Shown: positions 10,838 to 25,886 of the stretch, piece after piece
How the letters are laid out: each line of letters begins with the position of its first letter
How positions within the stretch are numbered: position 1 is the first letter of the stretch
NCBI GenBank assembly: GCA_009823505.1
Contig: VZQC01007061.1
Span: forward strand, 546,984 to 610,983
Source: Rhizomys pruinosus
Taxonomy: Eukaryota > Chordata > Mammalia > Rodentia > Spalacidae
Direction: 5' to 3'
DNA length: 64,000 bases
Translations under genes and position numbers: made by a program
Notes under the pieces: model-generated
Told to the model about the DNA's origin: nothing
The model's input: only the letters and a program-made list of their open reading frames with translations
Database searches by the model: none

Positions 10838-11122
10838 GGGGCTGGAGAGATGTCCTATTGGTTAAGAGTGCCAACTGTTTTGGGCTTGAGAGATGGCTCA
10901 AGGTTAGGTGACACGCTCTTGCAGAGGACCTGCGGTCTTGCATCCACATGGCGGCTGAAGAACGTCTTTTAACTGCCAGTTCCAGGGATCCGACGCCTTC
11001 TTTCTGACCTCCATGGCATTGCACAGCACGTGTGGTACAGACCTGCATGCAGACAGTACATTCAACACATACAAAATAAATAATAAAATATTTTTTTTTA
11101 AAATGAAAGAAAAAAAAAAGAA
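10838..11122 (+). repeat. B3-type SINEs, one nested in the head of another
   Basis: A B3 head (ggggctggagagatgtcc to gccaactgtttt) is interrupted after about 45 bases by a second B3 head (gggcttgagagatggctc), which runs on to an A-rich tail. Several single-base losses are visible in the body. Confidence 0.8.
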
Positions 11123-11149
11123 GAAAGCAGCTTGGTGAGACACAGGCGA

Positions 11150-11335
11150 AGAGGACAGCAGAAGCATGTTTCATATTCCATGTTCTGTGCTTATCAGAGT
11201 TCTGTCCGTCAGTTTTCCTGTTTTGAGTTCCTGCCTTGGCTTTTCTCCATGACGAACTAACTGTAAAGCTTTAAGGCAAAATAAACCCTTTCCTTCTCAG
11301 GTTAGTTTTGGTCAGAGTTTATCACAGTAATAGAA
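11150..11335 (+). repeat. L1 3'-UTR-like fragment
   Basis: Contains gttttgagttcctgccttggc, AATAAACCC and ggtcagagtttatcacagtaatag, the same terminal phrases as the L1 3' end at 9300-9465. Confidence 0.55.
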
Positions 11336-11339
11336 ACTA

Positions 11340-11534
11340 GGACAGACGGCTCAGCGGGAAAAGGCACTTCCTGCCAGCCTGACATCCTGAGTTCGATCCC
11401 CAGGACTTCTGTGGTAGGAGGACAGAACCCATGGCCATAAGTCGTCATCTGACCTCCACAATTCGCCGTGGCATAGATGCTCCTCCACACATAAACACAC
11501 ACAAATAGGCACACTCACACACACACACACACAC

Positions 11535-11585
<51 letters not shown>

Positions 11586-11590
11586 ACGTA
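11340..11590 (+). repeat. Old B3-like SINE ending in (AC)n and (TAAA)n
   Basis: A diverged head (gacggctcagcgggaaaagg, gagttcgatccccagg) leads into CACACA and then about 52 bases of TAAA repeats at 11535-11586. Confidence 0.75.
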
Positions 11591-11607
11591 AAAATTAAAA
11601 TATTCAG

Positions 11608-11797
11608 ACTGGAAAAATGGCTCAGTGGGTTAAGAGCACTGGTCGCTCTTGCAGAGGACATGGGTTCGATTTCCAGCACCGACGTGGCAGCTAACAACCT
11701 CACATAACTCCAGTTCCAGGGGCTTTGCTGTCTTCTGACCACTGAAATTTACTTACACAGGTGCACTTACATACATGCACACAAAATAAATAATAAC
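11608..11797 (+). repeat. B3-type SINE, sense
   Basis: A body with recognisable A and B boxes (atggctcagtgggttaagag, gggttcgatttcc) and the tail aaaataaataataa. Short form, without the internal duplication. Confidence 0.88.
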
Positions 11798-11828
11798 AAT
11801 ATTCACTGTTTCAGTAAGAGGGAATTTT

Positions 11829-11979
11829 TTTTTTTTGGTCTTTTCGAGTCAGGGTCTCCCTGTAGCCCCAGCTGTCCTGGAACTCACTTTGTAAACCAGG
11901 CTGGCCTTGAACTCACAAAGATCCGCCTGCTTCTGCCTCCCAAGTGCTAGGATTAAAGGTGTGCGCCACCATGCCCAGC
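11829..11979 (-). repeat. B1 SINE, antisense, with 14-bp target-site duplication
   Basis: A complete reversed B1. Perfect flanking copies of taagagggaatttt lie at 11815-11828 and 11980-11993, so this is a young insertion with intact ends. Confidence 0.95.
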
Positions 11980-12044
11980 TAAGAGGGAATTTTCAAAGCT
12001 AATGCATACACATCTCACTCAGGAAACACTCAGATGAAAGTGGG

Positions 12045-12130
12045 GCTCTGGGGTCTGGGCTGCCTGGGTTCAAGTCCCAGCATTGAGGAGTCCTGGCTTT
12101 AATCCTCATCCTTCTAAGCCTGGGGGATCT
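12045..12130 (-). repeat. MIR fragment, antisense
   Basis: gggctgcctgggttcaagtcccagc matches the reversed MIR tRNA-like head. Confidence 0.6.
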
Positions 12131-13597
12131 AGGCTGTAAGTTGTGGCAGTAGTGAGATCTACTTCTTGGACTGGACAGGTAAATGAGAATGCTGGCAATT
12201 TTTACTGAAACTGACTTGGGACGGTCCAGGCAGGATGAAGACATCCAAGCAAGTAGACAAAAGATGGTCTCCCCTCTGATCGACTTCTCCTAACCTGGGT
12301 TCTCTCTGGCTCTCCGGCAGGCTGGGGAAGGGCTGTGGGAGGCCAGTCACTGTTGCTGTAGCTTCTGAGAACAGTTATAGTGTTCTGCAGCCTGCCCTGG
12401 GGTGCAGCTAGATATGGGGGAGCCAAGAGCAGAGGTGCAGCTGGCAAGGAGATGCTCACAAGAGGGAAGGTGGGACCCTTCATGGGGCAGAACACAGGGC
12501 CACCGACCCCTGTGACATGTGTGACTTGCCACACCTCTGCTTGGCGGAGTCAGCACTCCTCAGAGGTGGCTGGCTCCGTCCTGAGGGTCAGTCCAGTAGC
12601 AGCCACACTCCCAAGTGGCCCAGCGCTGCAGCGGCAGAAAGGCCAGGTCTGGGTGGTGGCATCTTCCCTGCCACCTCTCCCTTGGTCTCCTACTAGTCCT
12701 TTAGGCCTACTGGCCGCAGCCGATGCTACAGGAACTGTCATTGATGCCCCACTTACTGTCATTGAAATCTTAGGTGCTGGAACACCAGAGAGGGAGCGAT
12801 GAAGGTGCGACATAATTTATAGGGATCAAGCCTGGGAACCTTCCCTCTAAAGGCCCTAGGGTCTCCGGCTACCAGGCCCACAGCCCTGCTCCTTCCTTAG
12901 CCCCTAAACTCACTCTACAGATTCTCTGATGGGATTTGGGATCCGTGGTCCTGGATGTAATCTGCCCAGGTCAGGGCTACTCTGGGGATCCCTTGTGCCT
13001 CCCGAATCCCATGGAAGGTGTCTGCTGCTCTCTCTGACCATCGCCCAAGAGTGCCCAGCAGATCGGATGGGATGCTGAGCGAGCTGGCAAGGAGGGGAGA
13101 GCTGAAGGCGCCCCAATGGTTCCTTCAGCCGCCAGGCGGCGCTACCGGCTTGGAAATGGAAGGCGCAGCCAGGCATGTCTGCTTGTCATGCCTAGAACCG
13201 AGGCTTCAGGGCACGGCTGGCGGGTGGCCTCGGGGATACCCGAGAAGAGAGGACTCTATCTCTGTAGGCTTCTGTAACTTGGAGCCTGGCCACAGTGCTC
13301 AGCGGGGCTCCAATGAGGCTCAGACTCATGAACTGGGCCAATCGAGGCAGCTCCGAAGAGGGGGGAGGTGGCTTCCTCAGCACCCACTCTGTGCCCCTCT
13401 GCATGCAAAGAAGAGGAACTTCTCTCCACAGGTGTTACAGTGACGCGTTTCACAAATTAAGAATCCATAGACGTTCGACCTGCGTCCATCCACCGACTTC
13501 TCTGTAGCCAACAGCGCTGCTGCCCCCTATGAGCCCTAACTCAGCACAACAGTGACACTTGGTAATCAGTGCTTGTATGGGCATATCAGAATATTAC
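12131..13597. other. Unique intergenic DNA, GC-rich in the centre
   Basis: No recognised gene. A partial CTCF-like core (ccgccaggcggcgcta) lies at 13129-13144, and a second partial core on the - strand at 13511-13528. Confidence 0.45.
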
Positions 13598-13905
13598 AAT
13601 AAATAGCACTTACTGAGCCCTTACTGTCTTCCAGACACAGATACTGTTATTACTGGGGCTGGGGAGATGGCTCAGTGGTTAAGAGCACTGGTTGTTCAAC
13701 CCAGAAGACCTGGGTTGGAATCCCAGCACCCACATGGTGGCTAACAACCGTCTGTAATTCCAGTTCCAGGGCATCCGACGCCCTCTTCTGACCTTCTCGG
13801 GCATTGCACGACAGGAGTGCCCTTACATACATAATAAAAATAATAAAACATAAATTTTAAAGAGAACTGTTATTATCTCCGTAAAGAACAGAGAGCAGAC
13901 TGCAG
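13598..13905 (+). repeat. MIR element interrupted by a B3-type SINE
   Basis: MIR-like phrases (agcacttactgagcccttactgt, cagacacagatactgttatta) stop at 13652. A B3-type SINE occupies 13655-13858, and MIR sequence resumes (actgttattatctccg) from 13866. The flanking repeat actgttatta at 13643-13652 and 13866-13875 is the target-site duplication. Confidence 0.75.
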
Positions 13906-13929
13906 GGGGCCCTGCCTTTCCAAAAATCA

Positions 13930-13943
13930 CCACCAGGTGGCGC
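13930..13943 (+). promoter_or_regulatory. Candidate CTCF site
   Basis: CCACCAGGTGGCGC fits the CTCF core consensus at every position, in + orientation. It lies just to the right of the MIR/B3 element. Confidence 0.65.
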
Positions 13944-16182
13944 ACTAACCCCACTCGCCTCCTCGCACCACACCCGCACCATCTCTCCATGGACCCCTGA
14001 GGCGCTCTTGTTAACCACAGTGACTTGGGTCCAGCCGACAGGTGGCCGAGGGGGTAGCTACTGACCTGGTGCCAGGTGTTGGGTCCTTGCCAGATGCCTG
14101 CCGTGTAGAAGCCTCGCTCAGGCCCAGTTTCTCTCCCCTTTGCTCCACACCTCCCAAGAAGCAGAAATGTAGCAGGAAGGAACCTCACGGCTCCTTTTGT
14201 TCACTGTTTACAAAGCATTCTCCCTAGCTACATCCAGACAAAGACCTGGAGAGTCTGAAGCTCTCCACATCCACAAGAAGCTGAGGCCCAGGAAGAGGCG
14301 AGAAGATCCAAGATGGCTCCCTGGGGCCCAGAGCCAGACTTCCATGCTACAGGTGCTGGACTTTGTTTCTTTCTGATGGATGGTGAGTGTCTGTGTAACA
14401 CCGTCGACATTCAAAGCCAGCTGAGGCCCCGAGGTCTGCAGTCTGGGATATTACGTCTCCTTCAAGGCCTTCCAGGTCAGAGGTTCCCCGCTGTCCCCCA
14501 CCAGGGCCTTTTCTTTCCCCTCTGCAGTCCAGCTGTGCCCCTGTCCTGGCACTCTACCCTTTGTCAGCAATTCCCACTGTCCTCAGATGATCCTATAGGC
14601 TCACAGGCCTACTGGTCTGGACACTGGGGTCTAACCTGCTGTCTTCATCTGTTTTCAGTGCCTGAGTCCTTATACTTGGGTTCCCTGGGCCAGAGAGCTG
14701 GGGTCTCCCGTGTCCTTGAATAACCCCTCTGCCCCTCCCCTCAGGCATTTTTCACACCATCCTCTGCTGTGGCCCTGCCCCTTCCTCATCCCTAACTCTG
14801 CCCTAATTCAGGTTCCCCATCACCTCCCGGCCCCCAGATTCTCCCCCACTCTCTACCCTCCACAAAAACCACGGTGGTCTTCCCCAGGCCCTCTCCAAAG
14901 TGAAAATAAAAAGACACTGAGGCCACCCAGTGAGACTCCTTGCAATGCTCTGCCCCCTCACGTCCTGGTCGCTGCCCCCTCACATCCTGGTCGCCACCCC
15001 TATGCACTATTGAGCCCATCGCCCTTCCTGGCTCCACCGTCCTTGTCCTCCGCACTAGCCCTCTCCGGTTCCTCTTACACTAAGACTTCCCAGGCTTCAG
15101 CCTCCGGTGAATAAAGACCTTCCTCCTTTCTGCTTTTTGGAACGCTCTTCTCTCATGCTTTTTGTCAGTGTCTCAGAGCCTGGGCATTCCATCTTGGGCA
15201 TTCCACCTGTCTCCCTCCTACCCCACATCTTTCATGCAAATGAGGACTGTGGTCTCCTGTCCAGAGCCATACCGCCCACCCAGCCAGGACCCGACATAAA
15301 AGTAGACACCTGATAACTATTCATGGAACAAATGACTCTTTCATCCGGTCCCCCTCAGAACCCCACTCCCAGGCTCTCTTTCATCTGTAGTTTTTCCATG
15401 AGCTGCTTCATCTGCCTGGAAGGCTCTTTCTTTCCTCTCCTGATCCTCACATCATTTCCGACTCATCTCTCTGAGATCCACTCTTGCCCCCCCCCACCCA
15501 TTTGAGTTTGGGTTCCCCTCTGAGTCTCCCTAATATCCTATACATAACACACTATCCTAACACTTTAAAACTGCAAATTGCCAGCTAACATGAGAAGTTA
15601 TTAACAATTATGAACTAGTCTCACCTCTCTCCGGGCCCTCCCCACCCAGTGACCACTGTCTGTCTGCCTTTCAGTCTCCTATTCATTTGCTGAGCACAGA
15701 TCAGGGACCCACTCTGCTGTTCTACTGTGGCTATACTGGGGAGACAGGGACGAGGCCAGCCACATAGACAGGATTCTTCTAGAAGCAGGTGAGGGAATGA
15801 GGAGGTGCTGAACAAACAGCAGCACCCTTGCCAAATGGCATGTGGGTGCAGGCTGGGCTGCAGGCTTCAGGTCTAGTGCAACATCCTGCTTCCTTCTTTG
15901 AATGCCTAATGTGTGCAAGGGATGGGACGGTGGCGGAGGGGCCTGGGCATACAGAGAAGTGAGCCTGAGTGGCAGGCGCACCCTGGGCATCACTGCCCAT
16001 TCTGCTGTCATGGCGGCACTCTGCACAGTGAGCACGGTGTCTGGCCTGTCCTCGGTCTCCCTGCTGGCGGGCTTTCAATGTGCCCAGGAGTTGCTTTTTC
16101 TCTCCCCCTCGCCAGACCCCTCTGCTCCTTTGTGCTATGGATTATGCCCTCTTTCCTGACATTCCCCACTCCATAGCTTTTC
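13944..16182. other. Unique intergenic DNA, pyrimidine-rich
   Basis: 14700-15110 and 15320-15500 are strongly C/T biased. No gene or repeat is recognised with confidence; short open frames lack domains. Confidence 0.45.
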
Positions 16183-16370
16183 TTTTCTTTTTGAGATAGC
16201 CCCAGGTAGCCCAGGCTGGCTTTGAGATCACTGGGTAGCTTTATTGCTGAGGGTGGCCTGGAACTTATGATCTTCCTGCCTCTGTCTCCCAAGTGCTGGA
16301 ATTATAGGAACCCAGGACTCAGTGCATGCTAGGCAAGCACTCTATCAACTGAGTTATATCCCCCAACCTT
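16183..16370 (-). repeat. B4-like composite SINE (ID + B1), antisense
   Basis: A B1-like reversed segment (cccaggctggctttgagatc, ctcccaagtgctggaatta) is followed by a tRNA-like reversed head (gctaggcaagcactctatcaactgag), the arrangement of B4. Confidence 0.7.
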
Positions 16371-16517
16371 AGGGCTGTTCAGAGAGAGGGCCATGTGTCT
16401 CCTAGTTGAGGACAGGGCTTGTGAAATATATAGTCCTTGGTTCCCATCTCCCCATGAGGGAGCTTAGACTGCATAGCAATGTGGTTCTTTTGCCCGCTTT
16501 TAAAATGGCAGTTATGT

Positions 16518-16663
16518 GCCGGGCGTGGTGGCGCACGCCTTTAATCCTAGCACTTGGGAGGCAGAGGCAGGCGGATCTTTGTGAGTTCAAGGCCAGCCTG
16601 GTCTACAGAGTGAGTTCCAGGACAGCTGGGGCTACAGGGAGACCCTGTCTCAAAAAAGACAAA

Positions 16664-16702
<39 letters not shown>

Positions 16703-16712
16703 AAATAAAAAA
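16518..16712 (+). repeat. B1 SINE with (TAAA)n tail and 12-bp target-site duplication
   Basis: A complete B1 (gccgggcgtggtggcgcacg) whose tail is about 50 bases of AAAT repeats. taaaatggcagt flanks it at 16501-16512 and 16713-16724. Confidence 0.95.
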
Positions 16713-16724
16713 TAAAATGGCAGT

Positions 16725-17589
16725 ATGCTTGCATCTCCTCCGGCGCCCTCCAGACCTTGGGCTAGATTTCCTGCTGCCCTTGACTGGCCAACAGCACCCA
16801 GATTTGCCATGGTCAAAAGTTGAAACTTCCAAGATATCCTCCTCCCCCAGTCTGTCATCCAGCCTGTTATCCAAGGGGCACCCTCACCTCAGCCCCAACC
16901 AAAGTGACGGTTTTTTTCATGTTGCCGGCAACGGATGTTTTCAGTCTTCCTCCAACCCTGATTTCATTGCTTTCCCTGCCTCTCTCGATAGGCATTCCTC
17001 TTTCTAGTGAATTCTCCAAAAGCTGTGCAAATGCAAATTAGGCTGTAATCAGCCTCTTAAACCCTTCTTCATGAAGAAGAGTTCAGACCCCTTGAGGTGA
17101 CATATAAGGCCAAAGGCTGGTCCCTGCCTCCTCCCCTCTTGCCCTGGAAAGGGCGCTTCCAGAACAGCAAGCAAGCTGCCAAGTTCCACCCCTTGCACCC
17201 CATCAGGAAGAGCCCTTGCCAACCTACTCCTCCTCATCTCCAGGACATGACCTCCGGTAGGAAGTCAATCCTGCCCCTCTTCCCCCTTCCCCGGTGCTTC
17301 TGGAACGCCCTACGGGGGCTGTGTTATTCCACTCACCACAGTGAGTTATAATGATCGATTTTCACACACCGGCTGAGGAGATCCTTGAGGGCAGGGACGT
17401 GTCCCATTCATCTCTGTATCCTAGCCTCTGGCCTGGAGCCTGGCTCTCAGGACAGGCTGGGCTAGTGGCTGATGGATGAACGCAGAGCAGAGACTTGAAG
17501 GAAGTGAGAGCCAGGACTGACCAAGAGGAGAGTGAGGGCAAGCCTGGCAGGAAGAGCAGCCAGAGCAAATGTGTGGGAAGTGCAAACGC
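16725..17589. other. Unique intergenic DNA
   Basis: No gene is recognised. A perfect octamer ATGCAAAT lies at 17031-17038, with a neighbouring near-copy. Confidence 0.4.
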
Positions 17590-17790
17590 GAGCCCTTCCA
17601 TTTATTGCACTCCCACGATGCCTGCCAGCCACCATGCCTGTACTCCGTTTGCACACTGCACCTCCCTTCCTTCTCGAAGTAACAGACCAGAAAACTGCCA
17701 TCAGAGAGCCGAAGTCACCTACCCAAGGTCACACAGCAGGTCTCGGCCTGAAGTGTAATCTAGAACTGTCTGGTTTGAAAACAGTGCTGG
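17590..17790 (+). repeat. MIR-like ancient SINE
   Basis: Diverged MIR body with agaaaactgccatcagag and ctacccaaggtcacacagcaggt in consensus order. Confidence 0.6.
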
Positions 17791-18990
17791 TTCTGCAGAG
17801 CCACACTGCTCTCCGGAGGACAAGACCTGGAATGGACAAGGAGTGGGCCCAGCTATGCCTCTGCCTAAGCAAGAGCCAGAACTAGCTGCCCACGCTCAGA
17901 TCAACAGCTTCTTCCTCCCAGCTGGACCAGAGGCTCCCAAGCCCAGACAAAATGTACCTGTTCCTTCCTCCTCCCCTGGGTTTGGGGTTTTTGAGCACAC
18001 AGCAAAGAGCTGTCGACACTCTGGGAAGGCCCGGGTGCCCGAACGCAGGGGGCTCAAGCAGAGCTGCCTGGGTTCTGCAGCCTCTTCCTGTTCTCACTTG
18101 GCCCAGGCTGGTATTAAGATTCATCTGCATTCCCGGCGCACTGCCTGGCAGATGGTGGGGGAGGAGGCTGGATGTGAGCTGGGGGTGTGGGGGGCAGGCA
18201 GAGACCATGATGGACCTCAGAGGGCCACAGAGCACAGTGCTCACGCTGTTCTACAGGCCTAACCAGGCTGGGGCTCCAGCAAAAGCCTCTCTCCCAGCTT
18301 TTACAGGGTACTAGGATTGATCTTTTGTTTTCCTAAAGACTGAAGAGGCTCTAGAGAACCGGCCGAGAAGACTTGGCCATCGGGACTGACCGTGATGGAG
18401 GGTGGGCCTTTTGGAAACTTGTTGGTGTCTTGTTCTTTCTTGCCCTGGAGGTTTGCAGAGACCAGAACAAACTGGAACCCCACTCGGTTGGGATCTTCTC
18501 AGCCTGGCGAGCCCCTGTGTCATGAGAAACCAGTAGAGGAGAATGGAAGGACAGCTTCCGGCGAGCCTGTGCTCACACCACTCAGGGCTCACTCTCACAC
18601 CAGCCCCAGAAATCCAGCCTGGCGCCTATTGGTTTTGTTTTTGTTTTTTTCAACCTAGAGTTCCAGCCAAATCCTTCCCACTGATTACTCTAAGGTCCTA
18701 AGATTTTTCAAAGGAGGAAAGGAAGATGTGCCAACAATAGGGGTGCAGGCTAGACACTTGGAAGAACTTCCCTCAGCACCTCATCAAGTCTTGCAGTGAG
18801 ACTTGGATCCGCAGTTGTGATAAGCTACAGAAGATATCCTCGGGTCCCTAGAATGGATTTGGGCAAAATTGTCTTCCCAAATTCCAGGACTCCCGGGGAT
18901 GGGGGTAGGGCGGCAGATTCCAGGTGCCCGCTAAGGAAAAACAGGCCAACTGCCAGAAGGGTAGAGAAACTGGCGTCCCCATCCGTGGTC
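17791..18990. other. Upstream flank of NXPH3
   Basis: Mostly unique sequence rising in GC content toward the CpG island. No repeat or additional exon is recognised. Confidence 0.45.
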
Positions 18991-19134
18991 TCCCAGCCTC
19001 TCGCTCCCTCTCCCAGAGCTCCCCCGCCCACCTCCTGCGGACTCTTCTGGAAAGTCAGCGTCCCAGGTCCCCAGACTGCGGGCCGGCAGGGGAGGGGTTA
19101 ACTCCGGAGGTACCGACTGGGCTCACCGTACCTG

Positions 19135-19158
19135 CCGCCGCCGCCGCCGCCGCCGCCA
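19135..19158. repeat. (CCG)n trinucleotide repeat
   Basis: About eight to nine uninterrupted CCG units lie upstream of the NXPH3 start codon, in the probable promoter or 5' UTR. Such tracts are often length-polymorphic. Confidence 0.9.
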
Positions 19159-19265
19159 GTGGGAGGGACGAGGAAGCGGGAGCCGCCTGGGCGCCAGGAG
19201 CGCTCCAGTCTGGCGGGGCGCAGCGCGGAGAGCAGGCGGCCGCGGCTCTGCGAGGCCCGGGGCGT

Positions 19266-19279
19266 CCGCCAGGGGGCGC
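19266..19279 (+). promoter_or_regulatory. Candidate CTCF site in the NXPH3 CpG island
   Basis: CCGCCAGGGGGCGC matches the CTCF core except for G at the third position. + orientation, about 430 bp upstream of the NXPH3 start codon. Confidence 0.5.
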
Positions 19280-19695
19280 GCCGCGACGGGGCGGGAGGGG
19301 CCGTCTGGTCTGGGGAATTAGCACCCGGGAAGGACGCGCGCGCAGGTCCCCAGCACATCTGGGCGAGCGCCGAGCCGCGGGAAGCCAGAGGGGCGCCGAG
19401 TGCCTGTCGCCTGTCGGAGCTGCGGAGCCACCGCGCAGCTGGAGCCCCAGGGAGACGCTCGGGCCGCACATCTGGGACCCGGAGCCGGGGGCCGAGGGGC
19501 GCGCAGCTGTCCGAGGGGAGGGGACGGCTGCACAGCTGGACCGAAGGGGGCGGGGTCGATCCTGGGCGACGGGCTGAGGGGAGGGCCGCGAGCCGCCGGG
19601 GACTGAAGCATGGGACAGCGTGCCTGAAGGAGCAGCCCCGGGGAGCAAGGGACCCCGAAAGGTAAAGAGAGGAAGGGGGGCGAGAGCAGAGGAAG

Positions 19696-19749
19696 ATGCA
19701 ACTGACCCGCTGCTGCTTCGTGTTCCTAGTGCAGGGCAGCCTCTATCTG
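19696..19749 (+). CDS. NXPH3: Neurexophilin 3, coding exon 1
   Basis: Encodes the first 18 residues, MQLTRCCFVFLVQGSLYL, which start the cleaved signal peptide of this secreted neuronal glycoprotein. The start codon has A at -3 and matches the known start of mammalian NXPH3. The exon ends in a consensus donor (CTG|GTGAGT) in phase 0 and joins exon 2 at 22197 after an intron of 2447 bp. The whole exon lies in a CpG island. There is only one copy of this exon in the window; the second NXPH3-like segment at 31103 has no matching exon 1. Confidence 0.95.
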
Positions 19750-22901
<3,152 letters not shown>

Positions 22902-23865
22902 CCTGAGCCGGCCACAGAGGCCTGTGCAGGAGGCTGTCTAGCTGGACACTGGGTAGGGAAGGGATGGGCCTCAGGCAGGGAGGGGGTGGAGAAAAGGAGA
23001 GCCCAGGTGGGCCCAGGCCAGGCCTCAAGAGTTGGGGAAGGGTCCTCAGTGCTGGCCCCGACCTGCAGCCAGATCGCGGTTGCCGTGCAGGAGGAGCCAG
23101 CCCCGGGCAGCCTTACAGGGCTTGTAGCCAATGCTGGGCTCTGAGGCTCCGGGGCAGGCAGGCCAGGTAGCCCCAGATCAAGCCAAGGAGAAGACCGTAA
23201 CCCTTGGGTTCTCCTCCTTCATTCCAAGAGAGGACAGCAGCGACAGCGGGCAGTCCATCTGTGTAGGCACTAGCTAGGCACCTTAGGATGGCTGGCCAGG
23301 TTGCTTCCTGACAGCCAGTGGTGGGCAACCCCGAGTCCCTTTCCTGCACTGAGGCTGACGTGCTAACTCCACCCCGACTCTCAGGCTTTTGCCATCCTGA
23401 CAAATAAATCATGGGTTACCAACCAGGCCACCCCTTTCCAAACCCCCTCTCCTACCAGCACTCTGTGTCCCTGCCACCCTCTTGCTGATGGCACCTCCGT
23501 CCTTCAGCTGAGGCAGGACTATTAGGTCCTCTTAGCATGAAGGCCGCAAGCAGAAGCCTGCCTTGTGCTGTGTCTGTCATCTGCCCCATCCCCTGCTGAG
23601 AATGGTCCCTCAACAGCCAGCCCCTCAAGTCAGACTGGGGCTCTCTGGAATAGGGATGGGCCCCCCCCTTCTTTGGGTCATGGGGCTACCTACCAGCTGA
23701 GTGGGTCTCAAGAGGCTGGTCTGTGTGGCCGTACTGGAACTGTTCCATAGTGTCCTCTGTGGTTGGAGGGAGGGGCGGGAAGTCTTGTGAAATGCCTGGA
23801 CTGTCACTTCTGTGTGCAGAGTCTTGTCTTTGGAGCAGGGAATAAAGCTTTCCCAGGGCACTGTA
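22902..23865 (+). other. NXPH3: NXPH3 3' UTR (end inferred)
   Basis: Two AATAAA signals follow the stop codon, at 23403-23408 and 23841-23846. The second is followed by CTTTCCCAGGGCACTG and a GT-containing stretch, and is the more distal candidate end. Use of either site is inference. Confidence 0.6.
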
Positions 23866-25562
23866 TTGAGTCGTCCGGGGAGAGGGACCTGGGCCCCCTG
23901 TCTGGCCAGCGTTTCCCAAATAGGAACCAGAGCTACAGAACTTCCTCAGCTGCAGAGCTGGGGCTCAGTGGGGCTTCTGGGTTGCCCTCTCTGACACCCT
24001 TTCCAGGTATCAGATCCAGCACCACATTCCCAAACACCCTGTGCCTGGTACTTATGGGGCTTGGGAGGAAGAGCCAGCAAGGTGGGGAACAGGCCAATCT
24101 CCACCCCCTCCAGTCCTCCCTGAATTGCCATCTGTAGGTCCTTGGAGGGGGCAGTTATAGATGCCCAATGTTGTCCCCAGCTCTGCCAGTATTTTTCTGT
24201 GTGGCCTTGGCCAAGTTCATTGTCCTTGCTGGCCTCTTTCAGTTGCTTTCTCTATCTCATGAGTTAACTTGAGCCCATGAGAATTACCCAAGGGACTGAT
24301 GCCCACACAGCTTTTTGGGTTCTGCCTAATTCAGCAGGTGCGGTGGGGCCCGAGGCAATGCATCTGTAGCCTGGGCCCAGGTAGCTGCTGACGTGCTCTG
24401 AAAACTGCCCAATGACCTCTAAGCAATCTTGGCTCCCACTCCAGAGAATGAAGAGACTCCACCCTGCTCTCTCCAGCTGTGACTCCCATCTGCCTCTTGG
24501 GGGAGAAGGAAGATTCTGGGGTGGCATGGGGACACGTGGCAGGAGGGTAGCTGCTTCTTCCTTCAGTTGGAGACAACATCAGAATGGATGGGTGCTTTGG
24601 GACTCAGTGAGGGGAAGGCTGGAGACCCCGCCACGATGTCCCTCTGGAGGTCATCCTAGGTCCCTTCTCTAGAGGTCAGTGCTCAGGTCCCTTGGGTCCC
24701 TTTTGGCAGTATAGCCACAGTGAGAATTCTGGGGTGAAGGCTAATGACCTGGCCACTCTGTCTTTGTCCCTGCCTATCAGCACTGAGCCTAGTTATCCCC
24801 ACCCTCTGCCACTGCTGTACACAGCTAGGGGGTTTGGAAGCCACCTGGTTGCAGCCCTATCTTATGTGAAGCGACCTAGAAACAAGATGTCTTGGGGTGC
24901 ACTCCCTTTTCAGTTTTGCCCTGTGTCATCCCAGAGCCATTCCTCCCGAGCAGACTCAAGACACACCCGGCCCTGCACAGCTCTCCCGCTTCACTCTGAA
25001 CAGGAGACTAGAGTTAGAGACCTAGGGGCTTGGCTCTCATCCAGGGAGACCTTGGCTGCTAGAACCCAGAGAGATCTCCCACCCGTGCCTCTTGTCACTG
25101 TTCCAGGGTACCTGCCACAGGACTGTGGGGTCTGGAGGTAGAAGAAGAGACTGCAGCACCTCCATCCCCACCTCTGTGTGAACGCTGAACTCTCCGAAGA
25201 GCTGGGGGCACTCTGACCTGCTCCCTCCTCGTCTCCTCCCATGGAGAGCCAGCTGCTGCCGACAGCTGGAGGGCCCGGCCTTCCTGGCACACAGTGCTGT
25301 CTGCACAGGGGGTGGGTTCATTTTAATAACTTCATTTCACCCTCATGCACACTCTGACTCCTCTTTCCTGCTTTTCTGCCTTCCCCAGCAACCAGGCTGT
25401 TCTCAGCTCAGATCTGGATAACAGATTTCCTCCCAAATCCTAACTCCTTGGAGGAGCCCTCTGGTCTCTCCTGTTTTTACCAGATATTTCCTGATTCCTT
25501 TTGGTCCTCACAAGGGCAGCAGGTCCACAGTCCACCCAACTTCCTTAAGAAGTCACGGGTCT
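23866..25562. other. Downstream flank of NXPH3, mostly unique
   Basis: No gene is recognised. A MIR-like fragment in antisense lies at about 24180-24270 (ctgtgtggccttggccaag, tttctctatctcatgag). The rest has no recognised features. The whole interval recurs at about 32775-34495. Confidence 0.5.
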
Positions 25563-25819
25563 GGGGCTGGAGAGATGGCCTAGTGGTTAAGAGCGCCGAC
25601 CGCTCTTACAGAAGACCCGGGTTCGATCCCCAGCACCCACATGGCGGCCGAGAACCGTCTGAAACTCCAATTCCAGGAGAACTCCAGTCCCAGGGGAATC
25701 CGAGACCCTCTTCTGACCTCCGCGGCATTGCACGACACGGGTGGTACAAACTTCTTGCATGCAGACACTTACATTCATACACTGACAGAAATAATAAAAA
25801 AAGAAAAAAAAAAAAAAAG
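25563..25819 (+). repeat. B3-type SINE with internal duplication, sense
   Basis: Full element with A-rich tail. The left flank aagaagtcacggg is matched on the right by a damaged copy (aagaagtacacgg). In the duplicate block the right copy is intact, which points to base errors in this copy. Confidence 0.92.
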
Positions 25820-25886
25820 AAGTACACGGTGGGTTGGCCCTTCTGAGCAACGGCCTGTGCGTCTGTGGTTTAGAGAGAGGACTCAG

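Noticed and set aside
13129..13144. CTCF site at ccgccaggcggcgcta
   Set aside because: It misses the consensus at a key position (C where G or T is expected). It is noted only as a weak match, as is 13511-13528.
25580..25850. Recurring 60-110 residue frames with phrases such as VCMQVCAPVSCNA and AMPRRSEEG at many places
   Set aside because: These are translations of the B3-type SINE in its antisense frames, repeated wherever the SINE occurs, not genes.
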